13,412 nucleotides of DNA from Phycisphaerales bacterium (lineage in GTDB: Bacteria; Planctomycetota; Phycisphaerae; UBA1845; Fen-1342): the NCBI GenBank assembly GCA_022839625.1, contig JALHJL010000082.1:1-13412 (forward strand). The letters are read 5' to 3'. Of this stretch, positions 1 through 6,644 are shown piece after piece (position 1 is the stretch's first letter; each line of letters starts with the position of its first letter). Made by a program: the position numbers and the translations under genes. The notes beneath the pieces are model-generated. The model saw nothing but the letters and a program-made list of their open reading frames with translations. It was not told where the DNA came from and searched no databases.

Positions 1-1
1 G

Positions 2-274
2 GAGTTCGGCCGCGCGATGGCGGGCGACGCGATCGAGCACGCGACCAAGGCGCTGCTGGAGGAGCTTGTAAATTTCTGCCCGAGCCCGAGGGATCGGGCG
101 AACCTCCAGCGCATCCTCGCGACGACGTGGAACGTGATGGACAAGGCCCGCGACGTGATCGAAGCCAAGCTGGCGACGGTGGACACCGAAGCCCTCGTCG
201 CCCAGGCGCTCGCGACGTCTGGCAGCTCGTCTGGCGCTGCGCCGGCATCGTCGGCGTCGAGCCCGGCCGGCTGA
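2..274 (+). CDS. Small tail-region protein, 5' incomplete (possible tail-assembly chaperone part 1)
   Basis: The reading frame is open to the left edge of the window. The first in-frame ATG is at 17, but the codons before it also read as plausible protein, so the true start is probably outside. The visible part is mostly helical and charged (NLQRILATTWNVMDKARD, then IEAKLATVDTEALVAQAL). After about 209 the product turns into a Ser/Ala/Gly-rich stretch ending at a TGA at 272-274. From that point the protein-like signal moves to the -1 frame. I do not recognise a family by sequence. Its place a few genes upstream of the tape measure gene, plus the -1 overlap with the next ORF, resembles the G/GT arrangement of lambda-type tail-assembly chaperones. 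That role is inference from context only. Confidence 0.55.
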   Translation, partial: EFGRAMAGDAIEHATKALLEELVNFCPSPRDRANLQRILATTWNVMDKARDVIEAKLATVDTEALVAQALATSGSSSGAAPASSASSPAG

Positions 275-540
275 CGCTGCGCGAATTGCTCACGATGGCC
301 GAGGCGCGGGCCAAGGACGAATGGGCGCGCTCCAGCGCACTCATGGCCCTGCTCGCGAACTGCCACCGCGACCCGAAGAAGACCCGGGCGCTGCGGCCGA
401 GCGACTTCGACCCGTTCGCCAGGCGGCCGGCGCCCATTCCGATCGACATGGACAGTCTGAAAGCGGTGTTCCTCGAGGGACGGTTCCCTCGCGCCGCAAC
501 TCCAGGGACGGAGGACAACTCATGTGGCTGTGCAACCTGA
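127..540 (+). CDS. Conserved small phage-region protein in -1 frame (possible chaperone part 2)
   Basis: The convincing part begins at about 211-214 (DVWQLVWRCAGIVGVEPG) and runs through LTLRELLTMAEARAKDEWA, LMALLANCHRDPKKTRALRP and IPIDMDSLKAVFL to the TGA at 538-540. From memory this pattern recurs in short hypothetical proteins beside planctomycete tail genes. The only upstream in-frame start is a GTG at 127 with no ribosome binding site. The residues from 127 to 210 are Arg/Gly-rich and look like a shadow of the preceding gene. The next in-frame ATG (295) would remove conserved-looking sequence. The N-terminus is therefore more likely supplied by a -1 shift from the previous ORF, programmed or caused by an indel, near 200-213. 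The 3' end overlaps the next gene by 19 nt. Function is unknown. Confidence 0.6.
   Translation: MERDGQGPRRDRSQAGDGGHRSPRRPGARDVWQLVWRCAGIVGVEPGRLTLRELLTMAEARAKDEWARSSALMALLANCHRDPKKTRALRPSDFDPFARRPAPIPIDMDSLKAVFLEGRFPRAATPGTEDNSCGCAT
510..514 (+). promoter_or_regulatory. Ribosome binding site for the first lipoprotein
   Basis: A GGAGG lies 7 nt before the ATG at 522. It fixes that ATG as the start of the lipoprotein, although the frame is open further upstream. Confidence 0.75.
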
Positions 541-950
541 AGACGTTCGTCGGTGTTCTGCTCGCGATCCTCGCATTGTTCGGCCTGACCGGCTGTGCGA
601 CGCTCAACCCGCAGCCACCGGTGGAGCACTTCGCCAACAAGCTGGCGGACGAGGCGATCATCCCGGCGGTGCGCGAGGGCCTCGCGCAGGGCGTGGAGCA
701 GCTGGTCATCCAGGCCGGGGCGCAAGGCATCAACCCCACGTACGTCGTGAAGTTCTCGGGCAAGTGGGTCACCGGCGTGGAGGGCGCCGCATCCGTCGGC
801 GTCGAAGGCATCGCCGGCCAGCTCCAGGTGACCAGCGCGAGCAGCGAGGAGACGGAGACGAGTCCGCACCAGCAGGAGCAGGCGCCGCCGCCTGTGGAAT
901 CGCAGCCCGCGGCGACCGAGCCCGAGACGGCCGTGCCGGGTGCGCCGTGA
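522..950 (+). CDS. Small putative lipoprotein (142 aa)
   Basis: The start at 522 is chosen because a GGAGG sits 7 nt upstream and the product then begins with a proper signal peptide. It has a short N-region with K7, a hydrophobic core at residues 9-22 and a lipobox L-T-G-C with Cys25 as the lipidation site. The mature part has a helical segment (about 35-67) and a segment reading YVVKFSGKWVTGVEGAASVG. The tail is low-complexity and Glu/Gln/Pro-rich (about 105-142), the sort of extended spacer seen in envelope lipoproteins. It overlaps the preceding ORF by 19 nt, and its TGA overlaps the GTG of the next lipoprotein. Envelope location is well supported by the signal. The function is unknown. 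An accessory lysis or superinfection-related lipoprotein is possible but not shown. Confidence 0.8.
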   Translation: MWLCNLKTFVGVLLAILALFGLTGCATLNPQPPVEHFANKLADEAIIPAVREGLAQGVEQLVIQAGAQGINPTYVVKFSGKWVTGVEGAASVGVEGIAGQLQVTSASSEETETSPHQQEQAPPPVESQPAATEPETAVPGAP

Positions 951-1369
951 GCGCGATGGTGCGCCGGTTCCTGGCGTGCAGCCTGGCGGCGGTGTGTGCG
1001 CCCGCCGCCGGCTGCGCGGCCAGCCACGCGAAACCGGAGCTGACGGTGACGCCGGCCCCGACGTCGCAGCCGGCCGGTGAGTCCGCCGCGCTCGACGTGC
1101 AGCAGCTCAGCGGCCAGATCGTCGCCGGCGTGCAGGCTGAACTCAGCAGCCGGATTGAGACGGCCGTGGAGACGACGCTGCGGGCCCAGGTGCAGGCCAC
1201 CGGCATCGGCGGCAACGCGACTGGCTACAACAGCGAGTTCGGCGTCGGCGCGACACTGGTCGTCACGTTGACGCTGCTGCTCGCGCTCGTGCTCAGCCAC
1301 CGCCGCGAGACGCTGCGGATCAAGCAGAACGGGCGACACGCGGCCCCATGCGGGAAGCACACGTCATGA
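947..1369 (+). CDS. Lipoprotein with C-terminal membrane helix (u-spanin-like topology)
   Basis: The GTG at 947 overlaps the previous stop (GTGA), indicating translational coupling; an ATG at 956 is the alternative. The 140-residue product starts with two Arg and a hydrophobic stretch ending in A-A-G-C, a weak but acceptable lipobox with Cys23. A Pro/Thr/Ser-rich linker follows (about 30-47), then an amphipathic helical segment (about 49-85). A strong membrane helix covers about 100-117, followed by a basic tail (HRRETLRIKQ). A lipidated N-terminus plus a C-terminal membrane helix is the topology of unimolecular spanins such as phage T1 gp11, which join outer and inner membranes during lysis. 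That assignment rests on topology alone. A plain membrane-anchored protein, with the N-terminal segment acting as an ordinary signal peptide, is the main alternative. The TGA overlaps the next ATG (ATGA). Confidence 0.7.
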   Translation: MSAMVRRFLACSLAAVCAPAAGCAASHAKPELTVTPAPTSQPAGESAALDVQQLSGQIVAGVQAELSSRIETAVETTLRAQVQATGIGGNATGYNSEFGVGATLVVTLTLLLALVLSHRRETLRIKQNGRHAAPCGKHTS

Positions 1370-1806
1370 TCACGATGCAGATGAAGGCGCTGTTCTTCGA
1401 TCGGCCGGCGGTGCAACGCGCGGTCAACAAGGCCAAGCGTGCCGCGCTGTCGAAGGCCGGCGCCTTCATCCGCACGACGGCCCGCCACAGCCTGCGCCGC
1501 AAGAAGGGCGCGGCGCCACCCGGCGAGCCGCCGCACTCACACGTGGGCCTGCTCAAGCGCTTCCTGTTCTTCGCTTACGAGCCCGCCAGCGAGTCGGTCG
1601 TCATCGGGCCGGCCAAGCTCAATAAGCCGACCGAGGCGCCACGCGTGCTCGAGCATGGCGGCAAGACGCTCATCGAGCGCCGCCGACGCGGCAAGGTCGT
1701 GCGCCGCCGCGTGATGATCGAATCGCGGCCGTTCATGGGGCCGGCGCTGGAGAAGGAACGCGCGAAGCTGCCGAAGCGATGGGCGGGCAGCGTGCGCGGA
1801 GGGTAG
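1366..1806 (+). CDS. HK97 gp10-like tail completion/connector protein
   Basis: This is a basic 146-residue protein. The ATG at 1366 forms an ATGA overlap with the previous stop and has GGGAAG about 8 nt upstream; an in-frame ATG at 1348 would add six residues and has no clear ribosome site. The layout matches small gp10-like tail proteins: an N-terminal helix rich in Ala/Lys (about 14-45), then a stretch with PPGEPPHSHVGLLKR followed by strands (FLFFAYEP, SVVIGPAK), a motif APRVLEHGG (91-99) and a C-terminal SRPFMGPALEKERAKL helix. In that family the 'EHG' and 'RPFM..AL' segments are characteristic. Such proteins act at the head-tail or tail-terminator interface. Its position directly before the tape measure gene fits. 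The family call is from pattern memory, so moderate. Confidence 0.65.
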   Translation: MITMQMKALFFDRPAVQRAVNKAKRAALSKAGAFIRTTARHSLRRKKGAAPPGEPPHSHVGLLKRFLFFAYEPASESVVIGPAKLNKPTEAPRVLEHGGKTLIERRRRGKVVRRRVMIESRPFMGPALEKERAKLPKRWAGSVRGG

Positions 1807-1809
1807 CCG

Positions 1810-3798
1810 ATGGCCAGTGGTAAGGGCATCCGCGCGGGTAAGGCGTTCGTCGAGCTCGGCGTCGACGACCGCATTGCCAAGGGCCTGCGCGCCGCCGAAA
1901 AGCGGCTGAAGGCCTTCGGCGCCGGCGTGCGCAGCCTCGGGACGCAGCTCGCGGCGCTGGGCGGGGCCGTCATCACGCCGCTGCTGGGCGCGGCGAAGGT
2001 CTTTGCCGGCGCGGGCGACACCCTCGACAAGATGGCCGGCCGCACGGGTGTGAGCGTCGAGGCGCTCTCGGAGCTCGGATTTGCGGCCGAGCAGTCGGGG
2101 GCCGACCTGGAGACGCTCGAAGCCGGCCTGCGCAAGATGCAGCGGAGCATCAACGACGCCGCCGAGGGCATGCAGACCGCCGTGGACGCCCTGGCCGCAT
2201 TGGGCCTGAGCGTGCAGACCCTCCAGAACCTCACGCCCGAGCAGCAGTTCAAGCTGATCGCCGACCGGCTGTCGAAGATCGAAGACCCGACGACCCGGGC
2301 CGCGCTGGTGATGGAATTGCTCGGTAAGTCCGGCACCCGGCTGCTGCCGATGCTCAAGGACGGTGCCGCCGGCATCGAGGCCCTGCAGCAGCAGGCCCGC
2401 GATCTCGGGCTCACCATCTCGACGCAGTCGGCCAAGGACGCCGCGCTGCTGACCGACACGCTCAACATCCTGTGGCGAACGCTGAAGCAGGCGGCGTTCA
2501 CGATCGGTGCGGCGCTGGCCCCGATGTTGATCGACTTGGCGAAGCGGGCCACGCGCGTCGTGGTGGTTGTCACCAACTGGCTCACGCAGAACAAGGCCCT
2601 GATCGTCACGGTACTGAAGGTCGCCGCGGCCGTCACGGCCGTGGGGGTCGGGCTGATCGCCGCTGGCACGTTGATCTCAGGCATCGGGGCGGTCTTCGGC
2701 TGGCTGGCCTCGGTCGTGACCGGCATCGGTGCCGCGTTCGGCGCCATCGGCACGGCGTTGGCAGCCATGCTGTCTCCGATAGGGCTGGTGATCACCGCCG
2801 CCGTCGCGCTCGGCAGCGCCTTGCTGGTCGTGTCCGGGGCCGGGGCGGACGCGCTCACGTGGCTCGGCGAGCAGTTCGGCCGCTTGCGCGACACTGTATA
2901 TAAGGTAATGGGTGGCATCGCCGACGCCCTCGCCGCCGGCGACATCACGCTGGCCGCCCAGATCCTCTGGCTCTCCCTCAAGCTCGCCTGGCAGCAGGGT
3001 GTCGCCGCGCTGAACAAGGCGTGGCTGGAGGCGAAGCGCTTCTTCCTCAGTACGGCGTACGGCATGTGGTACGGCGCGCTGGCGGCGGCCGAGATCGTCT
3101 TCCACGCGCTGGAGGTTGCGTGGATCGAGACGACGGCCTTCCTGTCGAAGACCTGGACCAGCTTCACGTCCGGATTCCAGAAGGCCTGGAACACGGCGAT
3201 CAACTGGACCACCAAGCGTCTGCTCGAGCTGTGGGGCCTGTTCGACGAGACGCTCGACGTCGAGGCCGCCAAGCAGATGGCGGACGACGACCTGTCGTCG
3301 CTCAACGCCGAGATCGATCGCCAACGTGACGCCGCCCTGCAGGCACGCGAAGCGCAACGCCAGGCCGAGCGCGACCGCGCCAAGGGCATCCACGAGGGCA
3401 CGCTCGAGCAGATCGGCCGCAAGGACCAGGACGCCCAGCGGCAACTCGACCAGGAGACCGACGCCCGCGCGCGCGAGACGCAGCGACAGCTCGAGGACGC
3501 CCGCAAGGCGCTCGACGACGCCGTGGCCGAAGCCCGCCGCAAGCGCGAGGCCGCGGACAAGGAAGGTGGCGGGCCGCGGCGCACGCCCGGTGACCCGCTG
3601 GCCGGACTCGACGATCTGCTCAACGGCGTTGGCAACCTGCTCGCCCAGAAGATCAGCGTCACCGGCACGTTCAATCCGCTCGTGGCCGCGGGCCTCGGTG
3701 GCGGCGACGCCGTCGAGCGCACCGCCCGCGCCACCGAGGAGACCGCCCGTCACACCAAGCGCCTGGCCGAGACGGCCGGTCGCTTGACGTTTGCGTAG
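1810..3798 (+). CDS. Phage tail tape measure protein
   Basis: This 662-residue protein sets tail length by running through the tail tube during assembly. The ATG at 1810 lies 3 nt after the previous stop, with GGAGGG 6 nt upstream. N-terminal helices (residues 1-75) lead into a typical tape-measure core with TGVSVEALSELGFAAEQSG, then LTPEQQFKLIADRLSKI and LLGKSGTRLLPML (about 80-185). A long hydrophobic Ala/Gly/Val-rich region spans about 245-345 with several membrane-helix-like segments, as in siphovirus tape measures that enter the host membrane. A highly charged coiled coil covers about 495-585 (repeated RQ, AE and EA heptads). The C-terminus is helical (ATEETARHTKRLAETAG). It is rather short for a tape measure, so a short tail is expected if this is the only one. 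Confidence 0.88.
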   Translation: MASGKGIRAGKAFVELGVDDRIAKGLRAAEKRLKAFGAGVRSLGTQLAALGGAVITPLLGAAKVFAGAGDTLDKMAGRTGVSVEALSELGFAAEQSGADLETLEAGLRKMQRSINDAAEGMQTAVDALAALGLSVQTLQNLTPEQQFKLIADRLSKIEDPTTRAALVMELLGKSGTRLLPMLKDGAAGIEALQQQARDLGLTISTQSAKDAALLTDTLNILWRTLKQAAFTIGAALAPMLIDLAKRATRVVVVVTNWLTQNKALIVTVLKVAAAVTAVGVGLIAAGTLISGIGAVFGWLASVVTGIGAAFGAIGTALAAMLSPIGLVITAAVALGSALLVVSGAGADALTWLGEQFGRLRDTVYKVMGGIADALAAGDITLAAQILWLSLKLAWQQGVAALNKAWLEAKRFFLSTAYGMWYGALAAAEIVFHALEVAWIETTAFLSKTWTSFTSGFQKAWNTAINWTTKRLLELWGLFDETLDVEAAKQMADDDLSSLNAEIDRQRDAALQAREAQRQAERDRAKGIHEGTLEQIGRKDQDAQRQLDQETDARARETQRQLEDARKALDDAVAEARRKREAADKEGGGPRRTPGDPLAGLDDLLNGVGNLLAQKISVTGTFNPLVAAGLGGGDAVERTARATEETARHTKRLAETAGRLTFA

Positions 3799-3802
3799 GA
3801 GG
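3797..3802 (+). promoter_or_regulatory. Strong ribosome binding site overlapping a stop codon
   Basis: AGGAGG overlaps the last two bases of the tape measure TAG stop and precedes the GTG at 3808 by 5 nt. It is the best Shine-Dalgarno match seen in the window and supports the GTG start. It also implies strong translation of the following structural gene. Confidence 0.75.
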
Positions 3803-3807
3803 AATCC

Positions 3808-4611
3808 GTGGCCGTCGAAGTCGTCGAGAAGTTCGAGAGCCGGCTGGTCACCACCGGCTCCAGTCCTTCGGTCGAGCTGCGGTACGTCATCCGCGGTACG
3901 AACGACGACGTCGAAGCACGCAACGCGCTGGTCGCCTTCAGCCCGGCCACGTACGACCCGTGGGGCAGCGGGTGGTTCTACCTGCCGCGCGAGACGGTCA
4001 GCGTGCAGCCGGTGGGCGATCTTCTCTGGGAGGGCGTCGTCCGGTACGGGCCGTTTACGCCCACCGATGAATCCACGTTCGCCTTCGACACCGGCGGTGG
4101 CACGCAACACATCACGCAGAGCAAGCAGACGATCGCGAAGTACCCGGCGGGCACGGCGCCGGACTTCAAGGGCGCCATCGGCGTCACCAACGACAGCGTC
4201 GAGGGCGTCGACATCACCGTGCCGGTGTACCACTTCTCCGAGACGCACTACCTGCCAGACACCACGGTCACGCCCGCGTATCGGCTGACGATTTTCCAGC
4301 TCACTGGCCGTGTCAATGTGGGCGCGTTCAAGGGCTTCAACGCCGGCGAAGTGTTGTTCCTGGGCGCGTCCGGCGCCCGCCGCGGCTACGGCGACTGGGA
4401 GATCACCTTCCGCTTCGCCGCCAGCCCGAACGTCAGCAACCTGACGATCGGCGACATTACCGGCATCGACAAGAAGGGCTGGGAGTACCTGTGGGTGCGC
4501 TACGCCGACAGCGAGGACCAAACGGCGAAGGCGCTGGTGAAGAAGCCGCTCGCGGTCTACATCGAACGGGTCTATGACGACGGCGATCTGAGCCTGCTGG
4601 GGATCGGGTGA
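3808..4611 (+). CDS. Conserved structural protein downstream of tape measure (267 aa)
   Basis: The GTG start follows a near-ideal AGGAGG. The product has no signal peptide or membrane segment and is rich in predicted beta strands. Landmarks are an N-terminal VELRYVIRGTNDDVEARN and FAFDTGGGTQHITQSKQ at about 90-110. A long segment follows from about 117 (APDFKGAIGVTNDSVEGVDI, then PVYHFSETHYLPD). Near the C-terminus come FKGFNAGEVLFLGASGARRG and GDWEITFRFAASPNVSNL. I recall close matches to this pattern as hypothetical proteins in planctomycete phage-like regions. Placed just after the tape measure, it is probably a virion protein of the distal tail or baseplate hub, or possibly a tail tube-related protein. 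No enzymatic motif is visible, and the exact role is unknown. Confidence 0.75.
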   Translation: MAVEVVEKFESRLVTTGSSPSVELRYVIRGTNDDVEARNALVAFSPATYDPWGSGWFYLPRETVSVQPVGDLLWEGVVRYGPFTPTDESTFAFDTGGGTQHITQSKQTIAKYPAGTAPDFKGAIGVTNDSVEGVDITVPVYHFSETHYLPDTTVTPAYRLTIFQLTGRVNVGAFKGFNAGEVLFLGASGARRGYGDWEITFRFAASPNVSNLTIGDITGIDKKGWEYLWVRYADSEDQTAKALVKKPLAVYIERVYDDGDLSLLGIG

Positions 4612-4614
4612 GCC

Positions 4615-5454
4615 ATGCCTACCGCGATGAAGAAGGTCCACTCCGGCGATCCGCTCGTGATTCCGGCGGCGACATTCAACGCGTTCGTCGACTCCGCCCG
4701 CGACTTCCAGGAGCGGCAACGCAGCGCGACGAAGGACGGCCTGCCCGATTGGCGGCAGACCGGGATTGTGCTCGTCCGCAACGACAGTGGCGCCGACCGC
4801 GAGCGCTTCGACGTGCTCGGCGTGTCCGGGCCGGTGATCACGCCGACGGACAACGCCGATGCGTTCAAGGAGCGGGTCGCGATCAAAGGCGTGACGCCGA
4901 CGACGGCGCATGCCGGCCGCTTCGTCGTGCTGCTCGAGCCGGTGAAGGCGGATGCCTTCGGCCGCGGCTGCGTGGATGGCGTCTGCGTCGCGCGCGTGAA
5001 GGTGAACGACGAGGGCCACGTCTTCGCCGAGGCCAAGGATGGCCAGGCCGACAAGCTCGACAGCGGCGCGGCCGGCTCCGCGTGCCTGCTCTGGGTGCAG
5101 CCGCCGAGCGACCGCGATCCGGACCCCACCGTCGCGTGGGTGGTGGCGAAGATCGGCCTGCCGACCGGCGCCGCGTCGATGGCGGCGTCGTTCGCGATGG
5201 TCACGTCCAAGGCCGGCAGTTCGCCGCCGTACCGCTACGCCGCCACGCAGGCCACGATGGATGTGAACGGGGCCTGGACACAGGTCGGTGGCGGCGCGGC
5301 GTACAACAACGTCTTCAACCTGGAGGAGCAAGGCGCCGGCGGGCAGTGGGTCAATCCGCTCGTCGTCGGGGATGTGGTCCTGATCTTCGCCGCGCCTGAT
5401 CCGGGCGTGGACGCCTTCGTCTGCACGCGCTCGCACTACCGGGGGACGTACTGA
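4615..5454 (+). CDS. Putative tail structural protein (279 aa)
   Basis: The ATG at 4615 lies 3 nt after the previous stop, and the 3' end shares one base with the next start (TGATG). The product is soluble, beta-rich and has no signal peptide. The N-terminus has a motif HSGDPLVIPAATFNAFVDSA (9-28) followed by a charged helix (ARDFQERQR). A middle region repeats short strands (RFDVLGVSGPVI, RVAIKGVTP, GRFVVLLEPV, VCVARVKVN), like the oligomer-forming shoulder domains of tail proteins. The C-terminal half is Gly/Ala-rich (about 180-279). I recall the 'GDPLVIPAxTFNAFVD' signature in unassigned proteins beside phage tail genes. A baseplate or tail-tip role is inferred from order only. Confidence 0.7.
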   Translation: MPTAMKKVHSGDPLVIPAATFNAFVDSARDFQERQRSATKDGLPDWRQTGIVLVRNDSGADRERFDVLGVSGPVITPTDNADAFKERVAIKGVTPTTAHAGRFVVLLEPVKADAFGRGCVDGVCVARVKVNDEGHVFAEAKDGQADKLDSGAAGSACLLWVQPPSDRDPDPTVAWVVAKIGLPTGAASMAASFAMVTSKAGSSPPYRYAATQATMDVNGAWTQVGGGAAYNNVFNLEEQGAGGQWVNPLVVGDVVLIFAAPDPGVDAFVCTRSHYRGTY

Positions 5455-6644
5455 TGGGCGTCTTCCTCGTGCGACAGGTCGACCGTGACAGTGGCGTGGA
5501 GCTCGCGCGCTTCGCCGCCCCGAACTTCCTCGCCACTGAGGGCATCAGCCACGTCTTGCGTCAGCTCTTTCCGCCGTACGACGCGGCGATGTCGTTTCAG
5601 ATCGGTGTGACCGGCGCGACCACGGGCTATCCCAACTCGCGCCCGAACTCGGGTGGCGGCGCGGCGTTCGGCCCTTCGCTGACGTTCGCGCAGTGCACCG
5701 CCGCCGGCGCGAACGAAGGTGGTGCGTACACGAACGCCATGCGCACCTCGTTCGGCTACAGCCGTCAAGCCGTCGCCTTCACGGCTTCGCCCGAAGCGGA
5801 CGGCGGCGCGCTGATCTCGCCCGAGGTCGAGTTCCCGAACAATCACTCGTGGACGCCGCAGGCCGCGTCGGCGTGGGACCTGCCGTGGACGCCGGAAGAC
5901 GTCGAGCAGCCCCCGCCGGAGTGGACACCCAAGGAGTCGTGGGAGTCGGAGGTCGGCTACCCGTGGCAGCGGCCCCGCAAGCGCTGCGGCACGGACTGTG
6001 ACCCGTACGACCCGAACACCTGCCTGCGGCCGTACATGTACCAGTGGGACCCGTCGGGCGAGCTCGACTGGCTGTGCGACTTCCGCAAGATGGGCGGGTT
6101 CCCGATCACGCTTGCCTTCCTGGCCGACAGCTCGCGTAGCAAGCTGGTGGCGGCGGCCGGCTTCCGCGCGCCAGTGCTGCTGCGGCCCGGTACGAGTCTG
6201 CACGTGCGCTACCAAGCGCGGATCTTCGGGCGAGTGACGGCTGATTTCGCACTGCGGTTCGCGAAGTATGCGTTTCAGAAGACTGGCAGCCGGTACACGG
6301 CGATCTACTGCCGGCCACTGCTCGCGACCGCGCCGGCGTTCCATCGCCGGTTGACCTACGCCGACATCGCGCCGTTCTTCGACACGCACTTCGCCGCCGT
6401 CGCCCTCGCATCTTGGACATTCGTCGCCGGCCCGCCGGTGCGCGTCGATTCCGTCGCCACGCCGCAATGGACGAACAGCAGTGGCGCCGCGCTCGGCCCG
6501 TTCGGCGGCCTGGCGGTCTACGGCCTGGTCGGCGGCAGCAACGAGCTGATGTGGATCACACCGATCGACCCACCGGTCAGTGTGCCCGCCGGAGATGTGT
6601 TGCGCGTGCCGAACAAGGTGCGGCTCGTGCTGGAGAGTCTCTGA
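5454..6644 (+). CDS. Putative tail-tip/fibre protein with Cys/Trp/Pro-rich insert (396 aa)
   Basis: The start overlaps the preceding stop by one base (TGATG) and has a GGGGGA 7 nt upstream. The N-terminus (RFAAPNFLATEGISHVLRQL, then SFQIGVTGATTG) reads like a virion-binding or fibre-base domain. An FGYSRQAVAF strand region follows. Between about 130 and 215 sits an unusual segment rich in Pro, Trp, Glu and Cys (e.g. RCGTDCDPYDPNTCLRP, ending with WLCDF), carrying at least four cysteines close together. The remainder (about 216-396) returns to strands such as FPITLAFLADSS and SLHVRYQARIFG. No catalytic motif is recognised. The insert may be metal-bound or disulphide-bonded and may contact the very Cys-rich protein encoded next. 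Confidence 0.7.
   Translation: MGVFLVRQVDRDSGVELARFAAPNFLATEGISHVLRQLFPPYDAAMSFQIGVTGATTGYPNSRPNSGGGAAFGPSLTFAQCTAAGANEGGAYTNAMRTSFGYSRQAVAFTASPEADGGALISPEVEFPNNHSWTPQAASAWDLPWTPEDVEQPPPEWTPKESWESEVGYPWQRPRKRCGTDCDPYDPNTCLRPYMYQWDPSGELDWLCDFRKMGGFPITLAFLADSSRSKLVAAAGFRAPVLLRPGTSLHVRYQARIFGRVTADFALRFAKYAFQKTGSRYTAIYCRPLLATAPAFHRRLTYADIAPFFDTHFAAVALASWTFVAGPPVRVDSVATPQWTNSSGAALGPFGGLAVYGLVGGSNELMWITPIDPPVSVPAGDVLRVPNKVRLVLESL

Noticed and set aside
70..76. AAATTTC read as the definite programmed frameshift site
   Set aside because: The phase is right, but the original frame still looks coding for about 135 nt beyond it, so I keep it only as a possibility within the frame-switch finding.
2890..2910. 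AT-rich patch (tgtatataaggtaatg) inside the tape measure gene, suggesting an internal promoter or an in-frame internal start at 2908
   Set aside because: The AAGG is only 3 nt from the ATG and no -35-like element is evident. The patch encodes an ordinary T-V-Y-K-V-M stretch.
341..3734. Minus-strand frames opposite the lipoprotein, gp10-like and tape measure genes
   Set aside because: Composition is dominated by Ser/Arg/Ala repeats, as expected for the reverse complement of GC-rich coding sequence.
2677..5436. A very long open frame on the minus strand (919 codons) covering the end of the tape measure gene and the two genes after it
   Set aside because: High-GC codon bias on the plus strand leaves the antisense frame free of stops. 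Its product is Arg/Ala/Gly-rich low-complexity sequence, with no ribosome site or recognisable domain, while the plus-strand genes are tightly packed and protein-like.
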